From positions 56,278 through 120,277 of the forward strand of contig WEDG01001427.1 of NCBI GenBank assembly GCA_017591395.1: a stretch of 64,000 nucleotides of DNA. Direction: 5' to 3'. Source of the stretch: Schistocephalus solidus. Lineage: Eukaryota > Platyhelminthes > Cestoda > Diphyllobothriidea > Diphyllobothriidae. The notes beneath the pieces were generated by a model. It had not been told where the DNA came from. It saw only the letters and a program-made list of their open reading frames with translations, and did not search any database. Made by a program: the position numbers and the translations under genes. Positions 33,150-43,721 of this stretch are shown piece by piece (position 1 is the stretch's first letter; every line of letters starts with the position of its first letter).

Positions 33150-33464
33150 CTGAAAGAATAAAAGTCATTAGATAGTATGAAAAATGCACGTAGCTAACTC
33201 TATCACTTGTTAATAATCTGGTAGCTGGACAGCCCTCTGTTGCTGGAGATTTCTGGGGTTTTTGCAACCTGGATCCATTGGACGACTTCTTCGTCGATTA
33301 TATTGGTGAACTGAAGGATACTCTGTTTTGTGGCCTGTGTGATACACGTATGGATTGCATCGTAAAGGGGGACTTAGCCGACAGCAACTTCGACAAACAT
33401 TCCCCTCTTAGTGAAAATACACCGCGTCTAGTATGCATGCAACAGTAATTTTACTTGGCACAGA

Positions 33465-33552
33465 ACATTGCCGGAAAATACAAGCGAGACTAGAATGGTC
33501 ATGTATGTCTCATTAACCATCATAATAATGCAATACCCAACCTGGCAAGTCC
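33465..33552 (-). mobile_element. 5' part of a SINE body, inverted
   Basis: On the minus strand this reads CAGGTTGGGTATTGCATTAT, then GATGGTTAATGAGACATACA, GACCATTCTAGTCTCGCTTG and CCGGCAATGTTC. That is the SINE middle from the stem I arm to the CCGGCAATATTC box. It abuts the following plus-oriented 3' part. Confidence 0.6.
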
Positions 33553-33668
33553 ATTTATCTATAACACTAGCCGCTGTGTGGCTGCTGGTGGGGCTTGATA
33601 ATAACCCACAAGGCAGAGCGGGATGAGTGACTTCCCTTAAGTGTTCGGTGAGCGTTCATAATTCAGTA
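33553..33668 (+). mobile_element. 3' part of the same SINE body, plus orientation
   Basis: It begins TCCATTTATCTATAACACTA, then GCCGCTGTGTGGCTGCTGG, CAAGGCAGAGCGGGATGAGT and CGGTGAGCGTTCAT. It resumes the consensus just where the inverted piece leaves off. Confidence 0.65.
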
Positions 33669-33859
33669 TAATTCAATTTATAACAAGGAGATAAGCAGAG
33701 ACCTTGAAAAACAGGTAGCGTTTGGGTCATGTGCATTTGCAGGACTCCGGTCTATCTCATGCACATGTTCTCTCATTTTGGTAAAATCCCCTTTCCATAT
33801 ATTACTCTCCCTAACTAATAGAAGTTTGGGTACAGAAAAATGACTGTACTCCCAAGCAA

Positions 33860-35000
33860 GAACGCAAGGATCACTTCGTCAAAGGCGCGCGTAAGACCTT
33901 AATCCATGGATGTAATTTTCGTCTGTACTAAGGACTTGGTTCAAACAGCTTGACTGCTGCCCATTTCGGAACCGCGTCTGCATTGTGACGTGTTGGGTAA
34001 TAAAACACATCAGGTACAACTGGAGTAATTTCAGTTCAAATGAATTTTCCGTTCGCCAGCTGTATGTCGATACCCAATCAATGTCACGAGACTGGAAATC
34101 ACCCAGTATTAATACGTGTTTGCTACGGCAGATTTGCTTTACCTCCGGGAGGAATGCTTCGTCTGTGTCCGTCCACTGGGCTGGGGTTCGATAAACCATA
34201 GCAATATAAAGGTCCGGTTGGTTTGGGATTTTGAATTTACAACCGACTATTTTGCAAAATGTGTTCCTATTTGGTGAGGGCCCATCCGGAATGGAGTCAA
34301 TGCCACCTCGTATGCACATTGTCATTTCGCCACCCCTATGTCCGTTTCTATCCATGCGGATGAGCTGAAATTCATCTATTCTGCCTTCTGTGTCTGCGAT
34401 TTGCTCATTTAACCATGTTTTAGTTTGAGCTTTGAAGTCAAGTTGTCAATTGTACAAAGCCAATTTAAGTTCATCAATTTTGTTGAATAGACTCTTCACA
34501 TTAACGTTCTTCATTGTCAGTTTGTTTTGCTGTCTCAACCTCTGAAGAATGTTGGCTGTTTCTTGTGCCTGGCGATTATTGCTGGATATTTCGCAAGATA
34601 CATCCAGTCCCCTAAGTTGGTGCAAATCTATAGGCATTTGCTAGGGCTGTTTACCGGTGTGGTTCCCATCAATTTCACCAGATGTTCTTATAGAAACAAG
34701 AGGACCATTTTATGATTTGGCTTGTCTCCTCGTGTTGACGTCAGTGCAATTCATTTACTTGGGTCCTCATTTTTATCCAATCGGTGGGAGAGTAATCCAG
34801 CTGGAAAAACACAACACGATGTTTTTTCATAGTCTGGACATTCAAAAGAGCAGTAGATCTACGTGTGGTTTGCTTCCCAAGCCGAATTTCAAGGTCTTGG
34901 CTGCACCTCCTGCGTTTCATTTCTACCGAGAGGCCCCAATCGAACGATCTTTTAGATTTCCACTATCACAACGGGTTCTTGTGTATTATTCAACTAATTT
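33860..35000 (-). mobile_element. CR1-like LINE, ORF1 end and endonuclease only
   Basis: From about 35,000 down there is a weak ORF1-like region (VFFQLDYSPTD, MRTQVNELH.RQHEETSQI), which resembles the DYTPLER...E..R stretch of CR1-like ORF1. The endonuclease follows: NVKSLFNKIDELKLALYN, an in-frame TGA at the Asn-Gln junction, then KTWLNEQIADTEGRIDEFQL, RNGHRGGEM, YIAMVYRTP and ILGDFQSRDIDW (GDFN box, N to Q). Homology stops at about 33,880 before any RT. The 3' half is missing, replaced by unrelated DNA. Confidence 0.7.
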
Positions 35001-36082
35001 TTTTATACCAGCAGATTCTGTTTTACCCTTTCTTTTGGGGTTTCACCAGTAGCCAAGGGGATTACCTGAACTAAAAGAAAAAATGATATGTCCAGGAAAC
35101 AAAACTGTTTATGCATCCTGCTTTCTTTTGGTGGTGGAGGGTTGAATCATACACTTTGATACTGACTTTATTACTGTGTTCAAATTGGTCTTCATCGGTG
35201 AGCCTGTTGGTTGATTTTCAGACATAGCTTTGGGGTCTTTCAAACCGCCTTAGTTCTTCTGATACTGCATGCGCTCGAATAACTCCCATGGAGCCTTAAT
35301 TTGGGCTTTTGACATCCAGATCTGCCGATAAGTCGCAGGCCACTTTTATAACATTACTTCACTGGCTACCATGATCTGTTTCATTGTAGTTCGATGGACA
35401 GGTATAGAACATGCTGTTGTCACTCTTTCGTGGTTTTGGAGACACCTTACGATTACTGTTTGTCGATTTATCAGGGGCGGTCGCTCGCTGATCTACTTTT
35501 GTGTAGACGGATTCTGTGGGTACCAGATTTTTGAAACTGGGGTAATGTAAAACATAGTTCCATCCTCGTCTATTTTATTTCCAGTCATCTGTAGTTCAAC
35601 TGACCTAGAGGTTTTCTACAGTCATTTCGTTTTTTGTCTTTTTGTTTTGCTTAGTATTGTGTCTCTCAACCTCTACCTTTCCCTTGTAATGATGGGACAC
35701 TCTGGGTCTTAAATATACAATTTATTTATTTATTAAAGTCTAGCTAGCTGATTTTTTTTCAGCTCTTCTTCATCGTGATCTGGTGATTTAATTTTGTTAT
35801 GTTTGATAACTACTGCTATTTTTTCGGAGAGGATATCGAGGTCTCATTCTAAGCTCAAAACTCTGGTAATGAGTTCTCTGTTTCCATCACGGCAAGCCAG
35901 CCCTTCACTGTTTATCTTCAGATTAGTTCAGAAGCGCACTGTTTTCTTCAATATTGGTGCTTGGTGGTTCTTCTCGGTCAGCTGAGAGTAACTTGAGTAT
36001 TTATGGTAATTTTTTGTCCCATGAAATTGAAAATGGTTGAAAAAGGTGAGATCATTATTTTTGGAGTGTGTACTATTTTGTT
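35001..36082. other. Possible 5' flank of the 34-kb LINE; otherwise unassigned
   Basis: Some of this may be decayed ORF1 or 5' UTR of the adjacent minus-strand element, but no motif is clear. An ATTTATTTATT run lies at about 35,718-35,733. Confidence 0.35.
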
Positions 36083-36170
36083 CTGCTGGCTGCCCGGGCG
36101 TGATTGAGCGGTCAAGAGCACCAGTCGCTAATCAAGTGGTTGGCGATTCTAATCCCGGCCACGATGGCAA
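36083..36170 (+). other. tRNA-like fragment of a second type
   Basis: CCCGGGCGTGATTGAGCGGT, then CAAGAGC and later GGCGATTCTAATCCCGG, resembles the D-loop and T-loop promoter boxes of a Ser/Leu-type tRNA with an imperfect B box. It is probably a SINE head or pseudogene. The acceptor ends do not pair. Confidence 0.3.
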
Positions 36171-36726
36171 ATATTATTCTCGCGTAATCAAGTCGTGAAC
36201 CTTTGCATTTCCCATGCCAGCAAGATCCCAGACTTCGGGCACAGATGATTGGCGTGTTTGGTAATGAGCGAATTTCAAAGGAAATTCAAACGATACGGCA
36301 ATAGGAGCAATATGAGCAACAATTGCCCCTACTTGTTTAAACCCGCTTCAAAAAGCAATAAAAGATATGAAAAATATTGTTGGACGACTGAGCCGTTTGC
36401 AGATATCAAAGGCCCTGGGTAACTTCACATCTTCAAGATGTTTTTCACTTTTGGTTCACTGGGCGTTTGTCCGTTTGGATTGGTGTAAAGCCTGCTTTGT
36501 CAATTCGCCTAAGGTGATACACAAATTCCAATTTGATGTCGTTTTGTGATAAATATTTTAGCGAGAAAAATTCCAGCTGTGCAGAAAGCAGGTAAATACG
36601 TGCCGTTGCAGTGGTATTTTCAGGACAGTACGAGCAAATTGCTAACGGTGTTCAAACTGTCCAAACTAGAGTATAAATAATATACGTAATTCCTATTAAC
36701 ATCAAAAAAGGCAGGCAATATTTCTG

Positions 36727-37005
36727 AGGTCAATCGGCAAGACAAGGAACACATGGCTCCATGGTTATAGCGTTGGACTTCTGATCAACATGTCGGGCAT
36801 TCGAGTCTTGGGTGGTGCACAGCCTGGCGGGCTGATGACGACTTATAAGCCTGAAATGGTTATTGCTGTCTCCCTTGTCATTGCCGGCAATATTCATGTG
36901 TATATGGCAATAACCACTGTGCGGATGCTGGCTGAGCTCGAGAGTGAGCCTTAAGGCAGAGCAGAACGAGGGAATTTTGCTAGCTATCGTTGAGCGTTCA
37001 TCAAT
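36727..37005 (+). mobile_element. Complete single tRNA-SINE copy
   Basis: This copy spans the whole unit: CGGCAAGACAAGGAACACAT, GGCTCCATGGTTATAGCGTT (A box) GGACTTCTGATC (anticodon loop with TCT), GGCATTCGAGTCTT (B box), CTGATGA at 36,832-36,838, GAAATGGTTATTGCTGTC, CATTGCCGGCAATATTCATG, GAGTGAGCCTTAAGGCAGAG and GTTGAGCGTTCATCAATC. Box CTGATGA and box GAAA are both intact, and stem II is partly mispaired. No target duplication is obvious. Confidence 0.85.
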
Positions 37006-37009
37006 CTAT

Positions 37010-38300
37010 GTTGTTTCCTGGATTAAATTGCAAGCACTAGAGGTGTTATCTTATTGGCAATCCTAATGCTTACTTCATGACATTCCACTGTGAGTGGGTG
37101 ACTGCACGACGACAGGTCATTTTGTTTGTGAAGTCGGGGATTGCATCTCAAGCGTGCATCTCCGTTCGAGGATTTGATTATCAATCCGAATTTCTCTTTC
37201 AAAATCACCTATATGCACTTTGTAGACCTGCGTAAATTCCTGCATAATTGTTCACTGGGATCCAGCAGGTCCTCCGCGTCGTTTAATGCCTCTTTTAAAT
37301 AAAAACATAATTGACTTTACTGCTAGTTTGCATGTAATTTCAAAAGAAATATACAGTGAAAATCTCCATATATGGAATATTTTACCAGTGTTTGCTGTAA
37401 GTTGGTTAATTCGGAAGAAAAAGAATACTGCAGCCTATGAAATTAGAGCCACCGAGAACAGAGAATGGGTCGTACCAGTGAAGTGTGCGTTTTCAGTCAC
37501 TTTTCCTTTTAATGGAGCCGCGATTCTGCACCAAACAAGGGTGCAGTGCATATGGTGGCTTGCTGTTGGCTGAAGAATTAACCAGCTGAGGGCTGCAGAG
37601 TCAAAATTATTGTCGTAAGGATAAGACCTGCCACAGGGCTCAGAGGCCGCGAAATCCATAATACCGGAAGATAGATTTGGCCCAATCGGCGCCCAATATT
37701 CATGGAAGATGTATTGTGTATACAAAATTATTGATAGTCCTATTAAAAATGGATAATTTGACAGAATTTTATATTCCTGGATATCTTATTCCACATTGCA
37801 ATGACGTTTACCGAAAAGAACTGACAATGCCTAACCTTGCCTGTTAGAGGAAGAAATACAATGCTATGGCGGTTAATCTTGCGCCAAGAGTGGGCAAGCT
37901 CTCTCATAGTAGTAATGTTTTTAACGATACGATTGGTAAGAATCTTAAACAGCACACAAATTCTTCTATACCCAGTGAAACAAAAAAATGATCAAGGCCT
38001 ATAAGCTGAAAATGTTGTTGGTACGTCAAATTACGGAGTTCAGAGGATAAAATCCTCTGGTAAATAATTCGTGACCGATTCTTTTTTCTTCCGTCACTAG
38101 AGCGCAGAAAGCTAAAAAGAAATGAGCAGTATTACAGGCCGGGCCCTAAGTACCTTTTATAAAGATGGGTTCTATTATCAATAGTTTTAAAACTTGGGCG
38201 GATAAAACGGGTAGTTCTGTCTTAGTTTGAGACAAGCAGGGCGCTGTGCTCTGAAACGATTAACATCTTTGCAATATGCTATGCCCAGGTCCTTAATAAC
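37010..38300. other. No recognisable feature
   Basis: The frames at 37,286-37,573 (+), 37,435-37,725 (-) and 37,743-37,955 (-) overlap each other on opposite strands and match nothing known to me. Confidence 0.35.
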
Positions 38301-39287
38301 ACCGGGCACATTAAGATCGTGTCACTCTTTGCATATTTTAGGCTGATATTCATTACCACTAACCATCGACCACCAACCAAACTACCAAGGTTGCGGAATA
38401 GTTTTGTATGTGAAAGAGCTGCTAATAGTGACCGACAAGACGAGCAAGTTTGCGTGCAGCACGGAAGCCATACGGTTGACCATCAAGACTCTTGGCTCCC
38501 CATTTCTGGATGTTCTCATTATCTATCGACCACCTAGGATAAACCGAGTCGCAGACACCCACTTGTTGGAACAATTAGAAAAGTTCTCCAGTCGACCTAA
38601 TGTCAAGATTTTTGGTGACTTCAACGCACCAGGAATTAACTGGAGCACTGTTCAATCATCATGCCCGAAAAATAATTTTGATTTTGTTTTTCCGCAAAAG
38701 ACCTTAAAGGCACTCCTCAAACAACATGTTCTTTTCCCCACCAGAACACGTGAAGGACAAAGGGCTAAATGTCTTGATCTGGTTTTCAGACAGCATTGAC
38801 GAGATTATTTCAATGCCTCCGCTCGGATGAAGTGATCATGTGGTGCTTATTTGGGACTACTCCTTATTCACTGTTGTGCCTGCTTTAGAGGAAAAACGGC
38901 GTTATGTTTGGCGAGGAAACTTTTCATCAGATACGAGCAGATTTAACCGCCATCCACTGGACCTCAATTTTTTCGAGCATTGTGAACGAAACTGGGGAAT
39001 TCTCCCGAAATGTTCTTCTGCAACTTATGGACAACCACTGCCCACAAACGAGTGTCCAACATGAGCAAGCGTCCTGGGTGGCTAGACAGCAACCTAAAAC
39101 GGAAATATACAGGAAGCACAAGTTGTGAAGAAAATATTATGAGTCTAATAAAGTCGCATATTTTACTGAGAAGCCTTATCCTTTAAACGCAAAGATAATT
39201 CAAGAAGAATTTGCTGCAAAAAGGCAACGCAGAATCCAAAGTTAGTCTACAGTTACCTCCGCAGATGTACAAGGAATAGGCAGTGCC

Positions 39288-39345
39288 TTGCCTTGTTTAG
39301 ACAGTTCCTTGCCGGTGCTTACCAAATATAAATTCTTAATTCTAA
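39288..39345 (+). mobile_element. Very short family-2 LINE 3' end nested in a family-1 LINE
   Basis: TTTAGACAGTTCCTTGCCGG followed by TGCTTACCAAATATAAATTC and TTAATTCTAAAT matches the last ~55 bp of the element at 54.4-58.97 kb (CTAAGACAGTGCCTTGCCGG, TGCTAACCAAATATAAATTC, TAAATAAA). It interrupts the EN-RT linker of its host. No clean target duplication is visible. Confidence 0.6.
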
Positions 39346-39696
39346 ATCCCGCTGATTAAGACTGCGGTGGGCGTCGAAATTTCTGAAAACAGGGGAAAGG
39401 CCGAGTACTTTTTACAGTTCTCCCACTTAGTCTTCACAGACCATGCAAGGTTCCTTCGGACCTCAGTGGATAACCTGCCAACTGCAAGCATAAGTCACAT
39501 ACTTTTCTCTTAATTTCTGATCCGAAGGAAATTAAAGGAACTAGAAGAGTCAAAATCCCCAGGACCAGACGAGCTTCCACCTAAGCTTCTGAAAGAACTC
39601 GGCAGTTAACTTTCCGCATCTCTGTCAGTGCTCTTTCAAAAGTCATTTGACTTCAGAACACATCCTATCGATTGAAAGCTGGCACATATAACTCCC

Positions 39697-40359
39697 TTGT
39701 ACAAAAGCGGTAGCCGGGCGTCAGTGACAAACTACAGACCCATAAGCTTGGCATGCATCCTTGGCAAGATTATGGAAAGTGTCATCAAGAGCAAATTGGT
39801 GAAATTCCTAGAGCTTCATAATTTGTTATCAAACTGTCAACACGGGTTCAGAAAAGGAAGATCCCACACAACAAATTTGCTGCATTCGCTCCAGCGGTGG
39901 ATCAAAACGCTTGAAGATATACCAGCGGTTCACATCGCCTTCATTGGCTTTCAAAAGACCTTTGATACTATGCCGCACCCGAGACTGTTGTACAAGCTAG
40001 AACGAATTGGAATCAGAGGTAACGTCCTCAAGTTGATTGAAAACTTCCTCGTGGGTCGACGCCAGGTTGTGTGTATCGGCCAAGAGAGGTCAAGTTCTGC
40101 TGCGGTCGAGAGTGGGGTTCCTCAGAGTTCAGTACTAGGGCCAATACTGTTTTTAATATACGTGGACCATTGTGTCCGGAATCTGGACTGTGAAGCAGCA
40201 ATGTTTGCCGACGACCTGAAAATCTGGAATATAATCCAGAGCCCTGCTGACGAAGATAAACTACAGATCATTTGCTTTTTATGTTCAACGTCGATAAGTG
40301 TACAATACCATCTGGATTTGCTGACAGTAGAAGCTACTTTCTCAGCGTTGAAGCCTTAA
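39697..40359 (+). pseudogene. CR1-like RT with mutated motif A
   Basis: This 220-codon open segment is preceded by in-frame stops. Conserved words are NYRPISLACILGKIMES, LLSNCQHGFRKGRSHTTNL, motif B ESGVPQSSVLGPILFLIY and motif C MFADDLKIWN. Motif A reads IAFIGFQKTFDTM where relatives have (Y/F)xDFxKAFDSV, so the first catalytic Asp is Gly and the enzyme would be inactive. Motif B has PQS for PQG. After about residue 195 the frame is lost. The N-terminal Met is not the element's start. Confidence 0.88.
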
Positions 40360-41147
40360 AAGACGTGGAAACCCAAAAAGACCTTGGTGTGCTGACGACC
40401 ACCACCTTATACCATCCTCTCACTGCTTAAAAGTGGCGAAGAGCGCAATAGCGGTGTTGAATGCCATCAGAGGGGCCTTTTGGATTTCGATGAAGATATC
40501 TTCCCTTAGACTTTTGAACATTCAGTAGGCCACATTTGGAATATGCTGTACAAGCCTAAAAACCCTGGGCAGTGCTAGATCAGAACTGTTTCGAAATAAT
40601 ACAGAGGAATGCCACCAAAATGTTTAGTAGTCAAAGCTCCTTGCCATATCCAACTCTTCTAATGAATATTTATCTGTTGCCTTTGAGTTATAGGCAAATG
40701 CGCGCTGATCTCCTGTAGACATTCCGCATTGTGAAGTGATTGGATTGTTGCCTGGAATTCTCGGACTCCTTTGAATTTGCTGCCACGACCCATCTCCGAG
40801 ATACACCATTGAAACTGCGCGTCCAGCAGGCGAGACTGGATGTACGCAAGTTCTTCTTCTCTGTCAGAGTGGTTTAACCATGGAATGCCATCCCTGAAGA
40901 CGCTCTGATCTCACCATCACTGGAAAGCTTTAAAAGGAACCTTGACATTTTTATGTTCCAAAGCGAGCCGGAGCAATGAGGAATTTATCTTAATCCTCGA
41001 GAGTCACGCACCACCTATCATATTTTATGATCGCCTGAGAACTTTTGCAACCCACACCGCTTCTCTGTATAGCACACTTAATTTTACGTTACAAATAGGG
41101 TACTCAAAGGTCCATGCCCATTTCCCTCAATACATTGAATTGAATTG

Positions 41148-43290
41148 AACTTTTCCCAGTTCTTTCAGTCAGTTTTCACCAGAGAAGCTGTTTTTATTCC
41201 ATCAATTTACGAGACCATGGGAGCGCCATTTATTCAGGATGTGCTCTTTCAAGAAGAGGCAGTCTTTGAAGAACTCAAAAGTCTAAAGGCATGCAAATCA
41301 CCTGACCCTGACGAGCTTCCAGCAAAGCTACTCCTCGAACTTGGTCGAGAGCTGGGCAAACCGCTATCCTTTCTCTGCCAGAAATCGTTCGATAAGGGAA
41401 TTGGTCCTACCGAATGAAAACAGCCCACATTATACCGTTTCACAAAAGCGGTAGTCATACATTGCCTACAAGCTACAGGCCTGTCAGCCTGACCTCAATC
41501 TGTTGCAAGATTATGAAGACGGTTGTCAAAAAGGAATTAATTATTTATTTAGAAACCCGTAACTTCTTATCAACTGCACAATAGGCTTTTGTAGGGGAAG
41601 ATCGGGTATTACGAACTTATTGTATAGGATTCGAAGCTGGACAAAAGCACTCGATGCAAAAGACACTGTGCATGTGGCCTACATTGACTTCCAAAAAGGC
41701 CTTCGATAGTGTTTCGCACCAGCGTCTCCTTTACAAGTTGAGAATGTTTGGTATTGGAGGCAAACTTCTTACGTGGATCAAGAATTTTCTCGTTGGTAAT
41801 TCCCAAGTAGTCTGTGTATGTGGAGTGCGATCAAAGCGCACAGTCATCGAGAGTGGAGTCCCACAAGTTTTAGTGCTCGGGCCGATCCGTTTTCTCTTGG
41901 TTATTAATGATTGTGTACAGGAATAAGACTGTGACTTTGCTATGTTTGTGGACGATATAAAAATCGGGAAACTATCCACAATGCTGCCGATGGAGACGAT
42001 TTTAAAGAAAATATTCGTCGATTGGACGCGTGGTCCGGCAAATGGCTCTTGTCCTTCAACTCAAACTGATGCACCCTGCTACGTCTGTGAAATCGAAATC
42101 AGTTCACTGATATGCGGCGATCATGCGTTTTGAATGGTTTGCCACTCCGAGAAGCACACACACAGAAGGATCTCGTTGTTTGGATGAAAGGAAACCTGAA
42201 GCCTTCTACGCAATGTTGCAAGGCGGCTGAATCCGCCAATTCAATGCTGTGCGCTACCAAGCAGGCATTTGTAATTTTTGATATATACTGCTTTTTTAGG
42301 TCTTTGGTACGTTTGTGTGCCCCCTAAACGGACCACGTAGTAGATGCGTTTGACCAATACGTGGGGCCACATCAGGGCACGGCATGTGGTATTAGGGTTG
42401 CGCTCCGCTAACAAATGTCGAACATGGGAGGTGTGGTGACACGCCTAGGGGTGGCTAGGACTTAGGGGACCCGGCCGCGCCAACCACCGGCGTCCTCTCC
42501 CGCCTCCAGTCTTTTTGACTCTGTCTTGACACCGGGCTCAGGTAGGGGAGGAGGAGGAGAGAGTGCGGTAGCTGCAGCGCGCAAGTCACCGTCCAAGCTT
42601 CACCCTTCCATGGAGCATACGGTGGACATCGTCAGACTACGACGGTCAAACTATCGTGATACGTTTTTTAGGCCACATCTTGAATATGCGATCCAAGCCT
42701 GGCGACCGTGGACCCAACAGGACTACAACATGCTCGAAAGGGTGCAGCGGTGAGCCATAAAATTAGTAAGAGGTCAAGTTGAACTGCCATATAAGATTCA
42801 CTTAAATAACGTAAAGCTCTATCCTCTGAGTTATAGGCAATTGCACGGAGACTAGATAAAAACCTTTCATATCGTGCGTGGCATGGATTGTGCCCTCCTA
42901 TGTGATGACTTTTTCCAACTTGCTACTACAAGTAATCTCCGAGGTCATCCATTCAAACTAAGTCTGCCCCAAGTAATATTGGATGGGAAGAAGTATTTTT
43001 TCACCAATCGTGTCGTGGAACCGTGGAATAACATCCAGGAGACAATAGTAATGTCCCGGTCCGTGGATACATTCAAACATCGGCTTTACATACATATGTT
43101 GCAGCACCACGAAGACTATGTGACTAATGAACCTTACCAATATCAGTGAACAACGTAAATCTGCCTGCATTTACTTGACTGTGACTTTTTTACATTGCTT
43201 CTTATTCTTCCGACATTTATGTAACAAACAAGGATTTCAAAGGCAAAAGCCTATTTTCCTCAAATACACTAAACATTAAACACTGAACTG
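41148..43290 (+). mobile_element. CR1-like LINE (family 1), 5'-truncated, tail-to-head with its neighbour
   Basis: It begins abruptly at FSQFFQSVFTRE (RT upstream region), then KSLKACKSPDPDELPAKLL. RT motif A (TSKKAFDSVSHQRLLYKL) follows in a shifted frame, then motif B ESGVPQVLVLGPIRFLL, motif C AMFVDDIKI and QKDLVVWMKGNLKPSTQC. A 363-bp foreign insertion comes next, then FRPHLEYAIQAWRPW, ERVQR, LYPLSYRQLHGD, LRGHPFKLSLPQ, TNRVVEPWN and the 3' UTR AAAAGCCTATTTTCCTCAAA. It ends in a short ACTAAACATTAAACACTGAA tail. The element starts exactly at the (AATTG)n tail of the upstream copy. Confidence 0.85.
42301..42663 (+). mobile_element. 363-bp non-coding insertion with 9-bp target duplication
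   Basis: Inserted in the RT thumb of the surrounding LINE. TTTTTTAGG lies on both sides (42,292-42,300 and 42,664-42,672), and the host reading YxxFxRPHLEYAIQAWRPW resumes across it. The insert is GC-rich (CCCGGCCGCGCCAACC, GGGGAGGAGGAGGAGAG), non-coding, lacks terminal inverted repeats and has no A tail. It aligns throughout with 6,430-6,790. A SINE or similar non-autonomous retroelement is likely but the class is not established. Confidence 0.75.
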
Positions 43291-43376
43291 ACTAGTGTGA
43301 GATCCCAACAAAGGAAACATTTTGAAACTTGTAGATAATGGCAAATGTGACCTCGTTGTGCAAAGATGAAGTCGAC

Positions 43377-43600
43377 CTACATTTGTGAAAAAAGTGGTGG
43401 ATTTTTCTTACGTGAGGAAAGGCGTTTGACTTCCGCTATTTTGTAGTTGAAGCCACACGAGCATTTGAAGTCTACATCAACGTCAAAAGGTCGTCTGTCT
43501 CTAGAAACATTTTTTAAAAGAAAATTATAATTTCTCTTCTGTCGGTGCAAGGGTGCGCTGGCAACCAAATTGATGCGAGAGTCCAGACCCTAATATTCCT
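43377..43600 (-). pseudogene. Family-2 LINE ORF1 fragment
   Basis: On the minus strand RNYNFLLKNVSRDRRPFDVD, CGFNYKIAEVKRLSSRKKNP parallels RSFNFLLKNVPKSKIPLYVA and CGFKVTEAKRLSSRSKNPP of the ORF1 at 54.5 kb. Only this central RNA-binding-type block survives. It sits just beyond the 3' end of the family-1 element and just before the inverted-repeat element. Confidence 0.8.
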
Positions 43601-43721
43601 GAGAATGCGTTTTATGTAATATCTTACACTTATTTTTAAATAACAGGATATTTCTTAAACAAAACAAGATAAGGAGGAATGGTATTGGGAAAACATTTTA
43701 CCGAAAAAAGAAACTACTAAT

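Larger units (their letters stand above)
38300..41147 (+). mobile_element. CR1-like LINE (family 1), endonuclease and RT, degenerate
   Basis: The order is endonuclease (GIVLYVKELLI, VLIIYRPPR, IFGDFNAPGINWS, then CLDLVFRQ), an EN-RT linker, LKELEESKSPGPDELPPKLL, the RT core at 39,697-40,359, a decayed thumb (QKDLGVL, then degraded pieces), and the 3' UTR ending CCATTTCCCTCAATACATTG followed by a short (AATTG)n tail. The endonuclease keeps GDFN, but its N-terminus is missing. Stops and frameshifts are frequent. A short fragment of the family-2 LINE 3' end sits inside it at about 39,288-39,345. The next family-1 element starts directly at its tail. Confidence 0.85.

Noticed and set aside
34657..35052. 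131-codon plus-strand frame
   Set aside because: It overlaps a minus-strand LINE ORF1-like region and has no recognisable domain; probably antisense.
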